Positions 47,201 through 57,000 of a DNA stretch of 64,000 nt are shown here, piece by piece. A program made the position numbers and the translations under genes. The number at the start of each line of letters is the position of its first letter. Within the stretch, counting starts at the first letter, position 1. This stretch comes from Elainella sp. Prado103 (lineage in GTDB: Bacteria; Cyanobacteriota; Cyanobacteriia; Elainellales; Elainellaceae): the NCBI GenBank assembly GCA_025454395.1, contig JALOOM010000005.1:1-64000 (forward strand), in the 5' to 3' direction. The notes beneath the pieces were generated by a model that worked only from the letters and a program-made list of their open reading frames with translations, ran no database searches and was not told where the DNA came from.

Positions 47201-49106
47201 CGAGAGCGAACAGCGATATCACCAGATCCTCGACTCGATTACAGAGATGGTCTTTGTCAAAGATCCAGCGTCCCGATTAGTTTGGGGGAACAAAGCATTT
47301 CGGGCTTACTACGGCATGAATCTAGAAGAGCTACAGGGTATCGTTGATGCTCCCTTTAACCAGCCAGATTACACATTGCAGTATGTTCACGATGATGCAA
47401 TTGTCTTTGAAACCGGACAAACCTTAGAAGTTCCTGAAGAACCTGTAACACGCCATGATGGAGTGGTGCGATTGTTTAGCACGATCAAAGCTCCCATTTA
47501 TGACGATAGTGGGCAAGTGGTGATGCTGGTCGGTGTGTGTCGAGACATCACAGAAGCGAAGCGTGATGAAATTTTTCGTCAACAGTCTGAAGAAAAAATT
47601 CGGGAACAGGCGGCTTTGCTAGATATTACGACTGATGCGATTTTGGTGCGCGATCTCAATAATCAACTGCAATTTTGGAATGCAGGTGCAGAGAGGTTGT
47701 TTGGCTGGAGTGCTGAAGAGGTTTTGGGACATTGTGCATCTGAGCTATGGATGGAAACTGCTCCGAAACAGCCAGAAATTTTGCAGAAGGTGATGAGAAC
47801 CGGATATTGGCAAGGCGAATTGCAGAAAGTAACGAAGAATAACCAGTTGATTATTGTGCAAAGTCGCTGGACGTTGATGAGAGATGCCACAGGTCAACCC
47901 AAGTCGATTCTCACGGTTGATACTGATATCACTGAGCAAAAACAACTGGAAGCGCAATTTCTACGGGCCCAACGGCTAGAAAGTATCGGCACCTTAGCCA
48001 GTGGGATTGCCCATGATTTGAATAATATTCTGACTCCCATTCTGGCCATTTCGCAGTTGTTGCCTTACAAGCTACAACACTTGAGCGCACAAGATCAAAG
48101 CTTGCTCAACATCATGAAAGAAAACTCTAAACGAGGTGCCGATTTGGTGCAACAGATTTTGGCATTTACTCGCGGCGCAGAAGGTAAACGGATCGTCGTT
48201 CAGGTTGGGCATGTATTATTGGAAATTCGCAAAATTATTCGGCAAACTTTTCCAAAATCGATCGAACTTCAGTATGATGTCTCTAGCCAGGAATTGTGGA
48301 TGGTTTCCGCCGATGCCACTCAATTGCACCAGGTCTTCATGAACCTGTGTGTCAATGCTCGTGATGCGATGCCCAAGGGTGGAATGTTAACCCTATCGGC
48401 TCAAAACTTGCGGATCGATGAAAGTTCTGCCAGCTTATTTCCCGATGCTCACGCTGGAGCCTACCTGATGGTGGCGGTAACCGATACGGGCTGTGGCATT
48501 CCGCCTGAATATCTAGATCAAATCTTCGATCCCTTTTTCACCACCAAGGAAATTGGGCAGGGAACCGGACTGGGACTTTCTACCGTGCTAGGCATTGTCA
48601 AGAGTCATGGCGGGTTTGTAACCGTCTCCAGCACAGTTGAGGTGGGGACTCAGTTTCAGGTCTATTTGCCAGCCATATCAGGGATAGAATCTGAACCGAT
48701 CGTCGATCAGGAGTTGCCCAACGGAAATCAAGAAGTTGTTTTGGTTGTAGATGACGAAGGTGTGATTCGAGAAACCCTGCAAGCACTACTGGAACGCCAC
48801 AATTATCGAACTCTAGCCGCTAAAGACGGGCTTGATGCGATCTCAGTCTATGCACAACACCATGAAAGTATTGATATCGTTTTAATGGATATTAGAATGC
48901 CTGCGATGGATGGTTTAACCGCAATTCGAACATTCCGACAAATCAATCCACACCTGAAAGTGATCGCGACCAGTGGATTGGCACCCGATCGGCAAGTTCT
49001 TGAATCGGATGAGCATTTAATCCAGTCCTTTTTGCAAAAACCTTACTCGATCGAAGAACTTCTGCAAACCCTCCGCACTGTGAGTCGATCGGTCAATCTC
49101 ACCTGA
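44202..49106 (+). CDS. Giant multi-PAS hybrid histidine kinase with N- and C-terminal receivers
   Basis: 1634 residues from ATG 44202 (a TTG at 44151 is unlikely). Order: receiver (about 8-130), GAF (about 165-325, FQIRANLIVPIL), six or seven PAS/PAC units (about 350-1250, each ending in an ITDRK- or DITEQK-like PAC tail), HisKA with SGIAHDLNNILTPILAIS, ATPase (FMNLCVNARDAM, DTGCGIPPEYLDQIFDPFFTT, GTGLGLSTVLGIVKSHGG) and a canonical receiver (LVVDDEG, VLMDIRMPAMDG, LQKPY). No membrane helices, so it is cytosolic. In the N-terminal receiver the phospho-accepting Asp is Glu (ILLEFHLSDGDG, codon GAA at 44379), and the acidic pair is weak (IIDSVKQ). The PAS chain suggests integration of redox or light signals, but no cofactor-binding residue is certain. 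Confidence 0.9.
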   Translation: MIGRDQPTILIIDSVKQERTTYRQYLRDDQDYDYRILEAETISNGLSICRSQPIDGILLEFHLSDGDGLQFLTALIQQTRNPPTQSQFIDDPSSCFCPPVACPPVVIVTSQEDVDLAVRAIKSGAADYLLKRTLTADKLCLRLRAAIESTKVEHSTEEMHGQERLINRVAQQIQSSVDLELILQTAVTEVRQLLQSDRAFIYRLDSDQHGEIVAESVGHGWDTISHQPIAEIYFGETQREEYQSGGIQVIPDIYQARLTDCQINSLERFQIRANLIVPILQQNLLWGRMVVSQCATPRQWQVRDIEFLQHLTTHLNIALHQAQLSEQIRHEMTAQQQVQQALSQSEIQFQTLVSNLPGAVYRCLHSVEWQGMYISNGIEAIVGYPARDFSANGSRTFASIIAPIDQERVEILVERALEAKIPFELEYRLIHADGSYRWVYEKGQGIFDAQGRLLYLDGMIFDITDRKQAEIALNQSQATIQQQLAEIESIYQTAPVGLAILDPDLRYMRINQQLAEMNGKPVADHIGRTIREILPTLADYLEPLLRQILETGKPILDREISDKPHAAGICRTWLQSWLPLKQPDGTIVAINAVVQEITEQKQTQQFLEQQIADRTTDLQRVNWELRSTLAELQAAQEEWQALFDHALDAILIADDQGRYVDVNPAACQLVGISKAEFLKTKIIDYLEPGFDFDVVWQAFLEQGRLSGEIRLHLPNGTVRDAEFAAVAHFIPHRHLSILRDVSDRKRTEERLRHQAQIIDQTHDSVISTDLDGTITSWNKGAERLFGYTRSEAIGRSISILYPDELQIVLQEQIILPLFNQGEHEVEVVTQNKLGEQVHIHLSLSLLHDQQQVPIGMIGYAMNITDRKRAEEALRQSEKLYRNLIESQTEIIVRLDLEGRLTFANTAAAKTFGFEIDQFLGQSLLQFVHPDDLPDVMQNMQVLMIPPYRLVTMEQRGMTVHGLRWFQWEVSAIHDEVGQVTEVQGIGWDITDRKQAEIALRESEQRYHQILDSITEMVFVKDPASRLVWGNKAFRAYYGMNLEELQGIVDAPFNQPDYTLQYVHDDAIVFETGQTLEVPEEPVTRHDGVVRLFSTIKAPIYDDSGQVVMLVGVCRDITEAKRDEIFRQQSEEKIREQAALLDITTDAILVRDLNNQLQFWNAGAERLFGWSAEEVLGHCASELWMETAPKQPEILQKVMRTGYWQGELQKVTKNNQLIIVQSRWTLMRDATGQPKSILTVDTDITEQKQLEAQFLRAQRLESIGTLASGIAHDLNNILTPILAISQLLPYKLQHLSAQDQSLLNIMKENSKRGADLVQQILAFTRGAEGKRIVVQVGHVLLEIRKIIRQTFPKSIELQYDVSSQELWMVSADATQLHQVFMNLCVNARDAMPKGGMLTLSAQNLRIDESSASLFPDAHAGAYLMVAVTDTGCGIPPEYLDQIFDPFFTTKEIGQGTGLGLSTVLGIVKSHGGFVTVSSTVEVGTQFQVYLPAISGIESEPIVDQELPNGNQEVVLVVDDEGVIRETLQALLERHNYRTLAAKDGLDAISVYAQHHESIDIVLMDIRMPAMDGLTAIRTFRQINPHLKVIATSGLAPDRQVLESDEHLIQSFLQKPYSIEELLQTLRTVSRSVNLT

Positions 49107-49518
49107 AAAGCGGCTTGTTTCTGGAATGTTTGTTAATTCTTTCAACAATTCCGGCTGAATAAACCCATTCAGAGATATGGTTATTATGAAACCATTGGTA
49201 GTACTCTCTACAACACCAAAACTAATATTAGGCGTGGTCGGCTAGTCATTAATCTTCTCCACCAGAAGGGATATCGCTCTGTATGAGAAAAATATGATTA
49301 CAACAGGGCAGATCCATATCTTCAGGTTTAGGTAGATTGATTTTAGATTTTTGCTGTCTGGATTTCTCACAAGTCAATTTTTTGTGAGTAGCTACTTCTC
49401 AATTAGGCTGAAGCCGGATTTCATACTCCAAGCCGAATTTCACAGTTCAGGGTGCGTTTTGTGTAAGGGCTCATCTCGGTTAGTAGAGTTCTGAAGCGTA
49501 TTAACGCGATCATTCATC
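49107..49518. other. Intergenic region between the kinase and the PPC-repeat gene
   Basis: 412 bp with no gene or array that I can support. The promoter of the next gene should be here; nothing distinct was seen. Confidence 0.4.
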
Positions 49519-51390
49519 ATGAATATTAGTCATCGAGATAATTTTCTTTGTGGTGCCCATAATCTAGGGCAGCTAAAACAAAATAATCGTTGGAAAGGCT
49601 TTATCGGGCAAAACGATCGGATCGATTTTTATCAGTTCTCGTTAGCAAATGAAGGGTTAGTCTCCCTCAACCTAGGTCGGTTGCGCGGTAGCACGAACTT
49701 CCGGCTGCTGGATAACCGAGGCAAAGTCTTGCTGAAAGCCAAGCGATCTTGCTTGACCACTGAATCGATCGAGACTCCTTTGGAAGCTGGTCGTTACTAC
49801 CTGAGCATTCAGAAGATCAAACGCGATACTCGTTATCTGCTCACTGCATCAACTGCTCCAATGACAGCACTTCCCGACACCGTGGCCCTAGAAGATTTAG
49901 GCAGCCTAGCAACGGGAAATACGGTTAAACTAGGCACTGTCAGTAATACCAATCGGGTAGACTATTACAAAATCAACCTGAACCAGATGGGCGAGTTCAA
50001 TGCCAACCTTGGGTTGGTAGAAAGCCCGATGCGGATGTCACTCTATGCTGATCAAAACAGTAATGATCTGCCGGATAGCGATGAGCTGTTTGCCACTGTG
50101 GAAAGCAGTAGTTCAGGCAACACCAGTTTTTCCCGCTTATTGCCATCAGGCAACTACTTGCTAGGGCTAGAAATGACCACTCAGCCGAAACGGAGTGTTG
50201 CCTACAATTTAACGATGACCTATCGCCCCAGCCCGGGCACGCTGTCTCAGGATCCGGGAGAAGATTCAACCGGAGCCTATAACCTGGGGCGTTTAGCCAA
50301 AACAACCACGGTGAAAGATCTGATCGGCAGCTTAGACAAAGCCGATCTCTATCAATTCAGTCTGGCGGAAATGAGCGGGCTGAACATCAGCCTCAGTAAC
50401 CTCTCACGGGGGGCGACAACCGCACTCTATTTTGATGCCAATGGGAATGGCTTAACGGATAGTGACGAAATTGTGATAACTGGCTCTGGAGACAAAACGA
50501 TCAGCATCAGTACAGATTTGCCGGTTGGCGATTACTTCTTGAGTGTGACCGATGGCGCAGAGGGTAGCAATGGCAACACCCGCTATAATCTCAGTCTCTT
50601 TCAAACGCCGAAACCAGGCAACCTGATCACGGATCCAGGCGCAGAAGCCGATCAAGCCTATGCTTTAGGATCGCTGACGAGTCCAGTGGTGCTGAAGGAT
50701 CTCGTAGGTGGGTTAGATGAGACTGATTTTTATCAGTTGACTCTTAATCAAATCAGTGGCTTGAATGCCAATCTGAGCGGTTTATCTCGGCCAGCGGTGA
50801 TGACGGTATATTTCGATCGCAATAGCAATGGGCTAGCAGAGTTTGATGAAATCGTCACCTCAGCCTATGCCTATGACACCTCAGCCAGCCTCTCAACGGA
50901 TTTACCGGCAGGCACCTACTTCCTGAGCGTGACCGATAGCGGTGGATATTTGGGCAAAGGCAATACTCGCTATAATCTGTCGATCGCCCAAACGCCCAAA
51001 CCCTCTAATTTGACGGTTGATCCACCGGATGAATCGTTCCAAGCCTATGATCTAGGAGCTTTGCCAGGGACGGTATTGGCCAAAGACTATATTGGTAATT
51101 TAGATAGCCGGGACTTCTACCAATTCAGCTTGAACCAGGCAGGTCAATTCAGTGCCAGCTTAACGAACGCTCCCTGGGTTACAGAAATGACGCTCTTCTC
51201 AGATGGTAATGGTAACGGCTTGGCCGATCCATTTGAACAGATTGGCTACATGTCCAGTTATTACTCGTTCTATGGAGCGGGGAATCTTAACCTCTCGCAA
51301 TTTTTAGGAGCAGGCAATTATTTCCTCTTAATCAATTCCAACTTCGGTTCTGGTTCTGGAGGGGCTTATACCCTCACCTTGTCTGCTTGA
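49519..51390 (+). CDS. PPC-domain repeat protein with regularly spaced calcium-binding loops
   Basis: 623 residues made of five PPC-like (bacterial pre-peptidase C-terminal) beta-sandwich repeats. Each has a DFYQFSLN.. opening strand and a GNYFLSVT-type closing strand (first at about 30-110). Repeats two to five each contain one EF-hand-like loop, DxNxNGLxDxDE (about residues 177, 305, 432 and 561), so the period is 127-129 residues. The first repeat lacks the loop. No signal peptide is visible at the N-terminus (MNISHRDNFLCGAHNLG). It is probably a surface or matrix protein exported by another route, but that is inference. Gene repeats are diverged, not recent. Confidence 0.8.
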   Translation: MNISHRDNFLCGAHNLGQLKQNNRWKGFIGQNDRIDFYQFSLANEGLVSLNLGRLRGSTNFRLLDNRGKVLLKAKRSCLTTESIETPLEAGRYYLSIQKIKRDTRYLLTASTAPMTALPDTVALEDLGSLATGNTVKLGTVSNTNRVDYYKINLNQMGEFNANLGLVESPMRMSLYADQNSNDLPDSDELFATVESSSSGNTSFSRLLPSGNYLLGLEMTTQPKRSVAYNLTMTYRPSPGTLSQDPGEDSTGAYNLGRLAKTTTVKDLIGSLDKADLYQFSLAEMSGLNISLSNLSRGATTALYFDANGNGLTDSDEIVITGSGDKTISISTDLPVGDYFLSVTDGAEGSNGNTRYNLSLFQTPKPGNLITDPGAEADQAYALGSLTSPVVLKDLVGGLDETDFYQLTLNQISGLNANLSGLSRPAVMTVYFDRNSNGLAEFDEIVTSAYAYDTSASLSTDLPAGTYFLSVTDSGGYLGKGNTRYNLSIAQTPKPSNLTVDPPDESFQAYDLGALPGTVLAKDYIGNLDSRDFYQFSLNQAGQFSASLTNAPWVTEMTLFSDGNGNGLADPFEQIGYMSSYYSFYGAGNLNLSQFLGAGNYFLLINSNFGSGSGGAYTLTLSA

Positions 51391-51570
51391 AGGGTCAGAT
51401 TGAAGGAGTAGTAAGTTGAAGGAAGAAAGGTTGAAGGTCGAATGACACAAACAGAGCCTGAATGATCGGGGTTTGATGATCATCCAGGCTTCAGGTCGAT
51501 CGGCATATTGCGCTCTGCTTAGATCAGATGTACGCTTCATTAGAAATGGCTATAGCGATTGCTCCAACAG

Positions 51571-51602
51571 TGACTTGCCTGTCTGGTGACTTGCCTGTCT
51601 GG
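51571..51602. repeat. 16-bp tandem repeat, two copies
   Basis: Two copies of TGACTTGCCTGTCTGG plus a partial third, 55-90 bp ahead of the NurA start. Confidence 0.85.
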
Positions 51603-51658
51603 TGACTTGGCTCTATTCAATCGCAAGCCTGCTTTCCCCGATCAGGAATGATGTCTGC

Positions 51659-52843
51659 ATGTTAGATTTGATCAAACTGGCTCGCCAAATGCAAGGAATT
51701 GGGCAACATCTGACCCAAGAAGCGGCTGCAACCCGCCAGCGGCTCGATCGAGCTCAGCAGATTTTGGAGCAAGCCACCGATCGTCAGGCCGATCTGTTGG
51801 TTCAGCAGGAGATTTGGCGCGATCGGCTCGGATTCACGGCTGCTCAGCCGATCGAACCGCTCGATACCTGTATTGATCTCGTAGCTGCGCCGCCAGTGCA
51901 CACGGTTTTCGCCACAGATGGCTCCCAAATTGCCCCCAGTCATCACGAAATTGCCTACTGTTATTTAATCAACGTTGGGCGAGTGCTGTTGCACTATGGG
52001 CAAAATCTCCACCCAGTGCTCGATAGCGTCCCTGAAGTGTTTTACCGTCCTGAAGATCTGTATGGCTCACGGCAATGGGGAATTCGGACGGAAGAATGGA
52101 TGGGGTATCGCCGCACGGTGTCTGAAGCGGCTGTGTTGGCAGAACTGGGTCACCAACTTCCTGCGTCCCACTCGATCGTCCCCACTTTAGCCATGGTGGA
52201 TGGTTCGCTGATCCACTGGTTTTTAGAACCGTTACCGGCTGAGGCCCGGGAGCAAATTTTGCCGCCGATTCTGGAGGCTTGGCAGCAGTTACGATCGCTC
52301 AACATTCCCTTAGTGGGCTACATTAGTGCCGCTCGAAGCGGGGAAGCAATGAATTTTTTGCGGCTGCAAAGCTGTCCTTATTTAGCGCCAGACTGCCAAA
52401 CCCACTGCCAAGGGCAAACGGAGCAAGCTCCCTGCCAAGTCTTTTCCCCATTGCGAGATACAGCGCTTTGGGGACTGGTGCTAGCTCCTGGACAGCGGGG
52501 GGCACTCTGGCGCAGTTCGGCCAAAATTTTAGAATCCTATGGCGAACATACCGTTTACTTTTGCTATGTTCACATGGGAGCAGAAATTGCCCGCATTGAG
52601 TTTCCTGCCTGGGTCGCTGCCGATCCAAACTTGCTGCAAACGGCTTTGAGCTTAACCCTGACCCAGGTTCAGAAAGGTTATGGCTATCCGGTAGCCTTAG
52701 CAGAGGCCCATAACCAGGCAGTGGTGCGGGGGGGTGATCGATCGCGGTTCTTTGCCCTGTTGGAACAGCAAATGATTCGGGCGGGCTTGCAGAATATTGG
52801 CACTTCCTATAAGGAAGCTCGCAAGCGTGGCAGTATCGCCTAA
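51659..52843 (+). CDS. NurA-domain nuclease
   Basis: 394 residues from ATG 51659. After an N-terminal helical part (LIKLARQMQGIGQHLTQEAAATRQRLDRAQQILEQA) comes ATDGSQIAPSHHEIAY, the conserved metal-binding DGS of NurA. AMVDGSLIHWFLE, GYISAARSGEAMNFLR and the late SLTLTQVQKGYGYPVALAEAHNQAVV complete the family pattern. NurA is a 5'-3' exonuclease that works with HerA in archaea. A HerA-like ATPase is encoded at 25473-27203. Unusual for the fold is a Cys group in CPYLAPDCQTHCQGQTEQAPC (about 257-277), which could bind a metal or an iron-sulfur cluster. Confidence 0.88.
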   Translation: MLDLIKLARQMQGIGQHLTQEAAATRQRLDRAQQILEQATDRQADLLVQQEIWRDRLGFTAAQPIEPLDTCIDLVAAPPVHTVFATDGSQIAPSHHEIAYCYLINVGRVLLHYGQNLHPVLDSVPEVFYRPEDLYGSRQWGIRTEEWMGYRRTVSEAAVLAELGHQLPASHSIVPTLAMVDGSLIHWFLEPLPAEAREQILPPILEAWQQLRSLNIPLVGYISAARSGEAMNFLRLQSCPYLAPDCQTHCQGQTEQAPCQVFSPLRDTALWGLVLAPGQRGALWRSSAKILESYGEHTVYFCYVHMGAEIARIEFPAWVAADPNLLQTALSLTLTQVQKGYGYPVALAEAHNQAVVRGGDRSRFFALLEQQMIRAGLQNIGTSYKEARKRGSIA

Positions 52844-52857
52844 GCTAATGGCATGAA

Positions 52858-53355
52858 TCACCAGCCCCAACTGCCCGGACTCCCTTTAAACGGGCCAACA
52901 ATATCGGCAGTAATCCAACCGCCATAGAAGTCGCCGGGTTGGGCTTGCACTTGCTCTCCATCAACCCAGCAAGACTGCATCCGGCTAGGATAAAACGCGA
53001 CGTAATTTTGGATACTGGCAAACGCTGCCGTAGGATTGGGATAAAACCAGGCAGCATAATCGGCCCGTTGATCGCCAACCTGAATGGTGTAATAAGCGGC
53101 TTGACCTTTCCATTCACAGAAAGTAGAACGGGTGGTGCGGCTAAAATATTCCATCTGAATGTCTTCGGGAGGAATATAGTAAGAGGGCGGATGGCTGGTT
53201 TCCAGAACACGTTTAGAACGCTGAGTATCTGCGATCACAACGTCATTAAAAATAATTCGGATATGCTTGGTGGAATCCTCTAAACGGGGCGGACGTGGAT
53301 AGTCCCAAACTGATTCTTGTCCGGACTCAGGCACAATTCTTTCATGGTTCACCAT
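52858..53355 (-). CDS. DUF427-domain protein
   Basis: 165 residues. The DUF427 core is clear: IRIIFNDVVIADTQRSKRVLETSHPPSYYIPPEDIQME, then FCEWKGQAAYYTIQVGDQRADYAAWFYPNPTAAFASIQNYVAFYPSRM. These beta-rich proteins have no proven activity. It begins 39 bp after the cyclic-nucleotide-binding gene on the same strand and so may be in its operon. Confidence 0.9.
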   Translation of the reverse strand: MVNHERIVPESGQESVWDYPRPPRLEDSTKHIRIIFNDVVIADTQRSKRVLETSHPPSYYIPPEDIQMEYFSRTTRSTFCEWKGQAAYYTIQVGDQRADYAAWFYPNPTAAFASIQNYVAFYPSRMQSCWVDGEQVQAQPGDFYGGWITADIVGPFKGSPGSWGW

Positions 53356-53394
53356 CGTCAGTTCTCCTTGATTCTTTAAGTCATCGATTGGTCA

Positions 53395-53838
53395 TCAACT
53401 TCTGTGAGCCACTTCCACATTAGCCTGTTGATTCAGTTCGCGGATCCGCCGCGATAATAATCGAATAATGTTTAAGGCGATCCCTGGGGTTTCTTCGATC
53501 GCTTCATAAAGTTGCTGTTGGGTCAGCATCAGACAGTTACAAGGTTCTAAGGTCGTGACTGAGGCCGATCGGGGTTCAGCATCAAAGACGGCCATTTCAC
53601 CGAAACAGGCTTCCTTTTTGAGTCTAACTAGCTCCCGTGCTCCGATATGAACTCGCACCTGTCCAGCCGCTAAAATGTAAAGCGATCGACCTTCCTCCCC
53701 CTGTTGCACGATCGTATAGTCAGCCGGAAACGCTAGTTCTTCCATGGTTGCTGCCAGATGAACCAGAAAGTCATCACGCAACTCCTTGAAAATAGGTACC
53801 TTTTGAATGAGTAGCAGTCGCTGTACGCTAGTGAGCAT
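53395..53838 (-). CDS. Single-domain cyclic-nucleotide-binding protein
   Basis: 147 residues from ATG 53838. One cNMP-binding domain (about 10-125): YTIVQQGEEGRSLYILAAGQVRVHI, the phosphate-binding cassette FGEMAVFDAEPRSASVTT with its Glu and Arg, and a C-terminal helix RLLSRRIRELNQQ. There is no DNA-binding domain, so it is not a transcription factor by itself. The nucleotide-translocase-like gene lies about 220 bp upstream on the same strand; in other cyanobacterial proteins such a domain is fused to the same transporter type. Confidence 0.87.
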   Translation of the reverse strand: MLTSVQRLLLIQKVPIFKELRDDFLVHLAATMEELAFPADYTIVQQGEEGRSLYILAAGQVRVHIGARELVRLKKEACFGEMAVFDAEPRSASVTTLEPCNCLMLTQQQLYEAIEETPGIALNIIRLLSRRIRELNQQANVEVAHRS

Positions 53839-53913
53839 AGGGAGGAATGGCAAACGCCAGAAATCAGAATCAATTAGGTAATGGCTATATAGACTGAATT
53901 TGCTAGATTTAAG

Positions 53914-53985
53914 TATGAGGTATAGTATGGGGCATAATATGAGGTATGGTATGAGGCATAATATGAGGTATGGTATGAGGCATAG
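53914..53985. repeat. 24-bp tandem repeat, three copies
   Basis: Three copies of a 24-bp A/T-rich unit (built from TATGAGG and GGCATAA segments) in the gap between the transporter and the cyclic-nucleotide-binding gene. It could affect read-through between them. Confidence 0.88.
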
Positions 53986-54059
53986 TTCTTATCCCCTCTC
54001 TATCGGCATGAGCCAGGCTGTATCATTATTCTACTGAGATCACATTTAGATCAGATCGA

Positions 54060-57000
54060 TTAGATCAAATCCGCCGGGGTGGAAGAGGCTCCTGATCCAG
54101 AAGGGGCTGAGGGAGATTGCCGGTTGGAACGATCGATAAAAGGGGGCGGATCCAGCCCTAATTCTGCCATTAACCGACGAACTTGGGCAAAAACCAGGGG
54201 ATCAGTTTCCGTTTTCAAACTGGGTAGAATCTGCCTGAGAGCTTTCGGAGAGGCAGCCCGCAAGTAGAGCAAAACGGCTTCACGCACAAACCCCACGGGC
54301 GATCGTAAACCGGCGGCCGTCTGGTCGGTGCTGAGGCTCCAGCGCGAGGTGCGAGCCACATGAAAACAGCAAGCCACAACCCAATCGGAGAGAAAATGCC
54401 GCAGCTCGATCAAATACCGCAACCTTTGATAGGGTTTCATAGGGCGATAGGTGATAAATTCCGCCAAATAATGTAATTTTTCGGTTTCGGATTGGGTATC
54501 CAGTACCTTTAGCAGCGTTTGCTTTTTGGGAATATCGAGCGTATTATCCAAAATCTCCAGCCCCCGATCGACCTCTTCTTCAGAGTCGGATTGGAGGCTA
54601 AAGGCCGCCGCCCGAATCGCTCCCACATCATAGAGAAACTGCATGAGTAGGAATAGTCGTTCAATCCCATCTGCTTCGGAATCGCGGAGGGCTCGTTGTA
54701 GCAGTTGCACTTCGGCAGTTTCAGCGGCTGGAGCTAGATCAAGCCGAGCAGCATAAATTTGGGCCAGAAACTGAAGTTCTTGCATGATCAAAGTCTCGAT
54801 TCCACTACGCCCCAATCGATCGATCCCAGCTTCGATGCCACTTTCATGGGGTAACCGCAGCAAAACTCGCAGCAACGTTTTCCGAGTCACTCCCCAACTG
54901 GTGATCAAGCGGGTGACTAAAATGTCGATCGCTTCAGGAGTGCCAATTTGCCCAATGGTCATCCAAGCTTGTTGCCGAACAATCATGGGTTTGTAGGGAT
55001 CTTCTGCCACATCTTGTAGTAATGGGATGGCATCATTCTCTAACCGAACTAAAGCATGTTGGGCCGACTCACGAGTTTGGGGATAGTAGAGACCCCGTAA
55101 CAGTGAGCCGTAGTAATCCTCTGCACGGGTCGCGGCGATCACGTCTAGCACTGCACAGCGGACATGCACCGATTGATCTTGCAACAGGGGTTTAATGTAA
55201 AGCCGCAATGACTGCAAATAGTCCGTGTCTCCTAAGGCCCGACAGCCCAACACCCGTTCTTGCGTTTGTTTATGCGTGAGCATTCGTCGCAGGACATCGG
55301 TGGCCGCCGCTTTTTCCTGCGGTTTGCCTAATCGCAGCATCAAGGCCGCTGCCGTACTCCGCAAGATGGGATTAACAGTTGGTTCGAGATAAATCCGCAA
55401 CGCTGGCACATTGGGCTGCCCATCGGTCAACCAGAGATAGCGCATGGCAGCCGCTTTCACTTCTGCCCGCGTCGAAGATTGCAAAAGAGATTTCACCGAA
55501 TCAGTATAAGCAGGTGACGGGTACTGCAACATACCTTCCAGAGTCTGACGTTGTAATTCCGGTGAAAGGGTCTGCAACAGGGGAGCGAGCATACTACCTG
55601 CGGTTTTGGGATCGGTGCGAATCAGTAATTCAATATAGGACTCACGATCGAACACATTGTTGGGTCGTTTTAGCACCTCTTCTAATTCGCGTTTTAGCCC
55701 CTGTACATCCACCTGAGAGAGGCGGAGTTGGCCCCAATCTGCACTGAGTACCAACACATCAAGATATTTGGATCGCAGTTTCACGACGATCAATAACCAA
55801 CCTGCTGCCAGCAGAGCTGTCCAAAACAAAAACACCAGGCTTTGCCACTGTTGGGCCAATTCAGTTGAAAGTCCGGCTTGGCGAAACAGCCAGATGATCA
55901 GCAGCATGATCAATCCAGTTAACCCGGTTGAAATGGGTTCAGCGATCCCGCGCACATCTGCCTGTACCTGACTCCGTTGGGCTTCTGGCAGAGGTTGAAA
56001 TAAGACGGGGCCTGTGCTGGCTACCAGTGTATACCGCAGCAGTTCATCGATGAATTTTAGCAGTACTATCCCAATGAAAATCGGGATGAGTTGCACCAAA
56101 ACCAAACTGGACAAACCCAGGATCACGATCGGTGAAAACTGAGCGACCCGAAAAATGCCAAACTGCTCGACAACCCGCCCTGAAACAAACCATTGGGTCA
56201 ACAATTCAACTGCGCCTAAACAAGCCCCAAATAGGGCTAGAAAATCCGCTATTGTTTCGACACTGATATTTTGTTCTAGCTGGCTGAGATATTGAAAGTC
56301 TACCAGCAGCAATAACACCTGCAACACAACAAAAACTGCCATGACCAGCCAGATATATCGTTGTAGTTTACCCTGAACGCGCCGCTGGGTAGCAGTTCCA
56401 GGTTTATCGCTCGATCGTTGTCGAGAAGCCTCCGGAAAAAACGATTGATAGGTTTGGGTGAGATAGAGCAACACGGCTGCTCCGCCACAGAGCATCAACC
56501 CGGCCAGCACAATTAAATTGGAGAGCCCGACCCAGTTGCGCAAGAGGGGAAATGATAAGCCACTCACCACATCTGCCGCCAGAATGCCGCTGCTAATGAG
56601 AGGGTAAGTGCGTTTGATTTCGCGGATGGTAAACAGTTGGTTAGCCGTAATCGAGGTATTGACCTCGTTGATCACATAGATCGCCTCTAGCCAGAGCCTG
56701 GTGAGAAAAATAGCAGAGCTGCCCAGCAAGATGGGAGACATGCCCGCCCGAAACACAAATAGTGGCAGAGCCATCAAAAACGCTGTCAGAACGAGCACAT
56801 GGCGGAGGGGTAAAACTTTTTGCAGCCAACTATAGATAACCCCGATCCCCGTACCGATCGCTGCACTGGCGATATAAATCCAGGGCAGAGACTCAGAGCC
56901 ATAATCTCGCAAGAATAATGCCGCAATACTCACCTCTAACCACAAGACCCCCACTGAACTGAGGGTGTAAAAGGCAAACATTAAAAAGGTGCGTTCGCTT

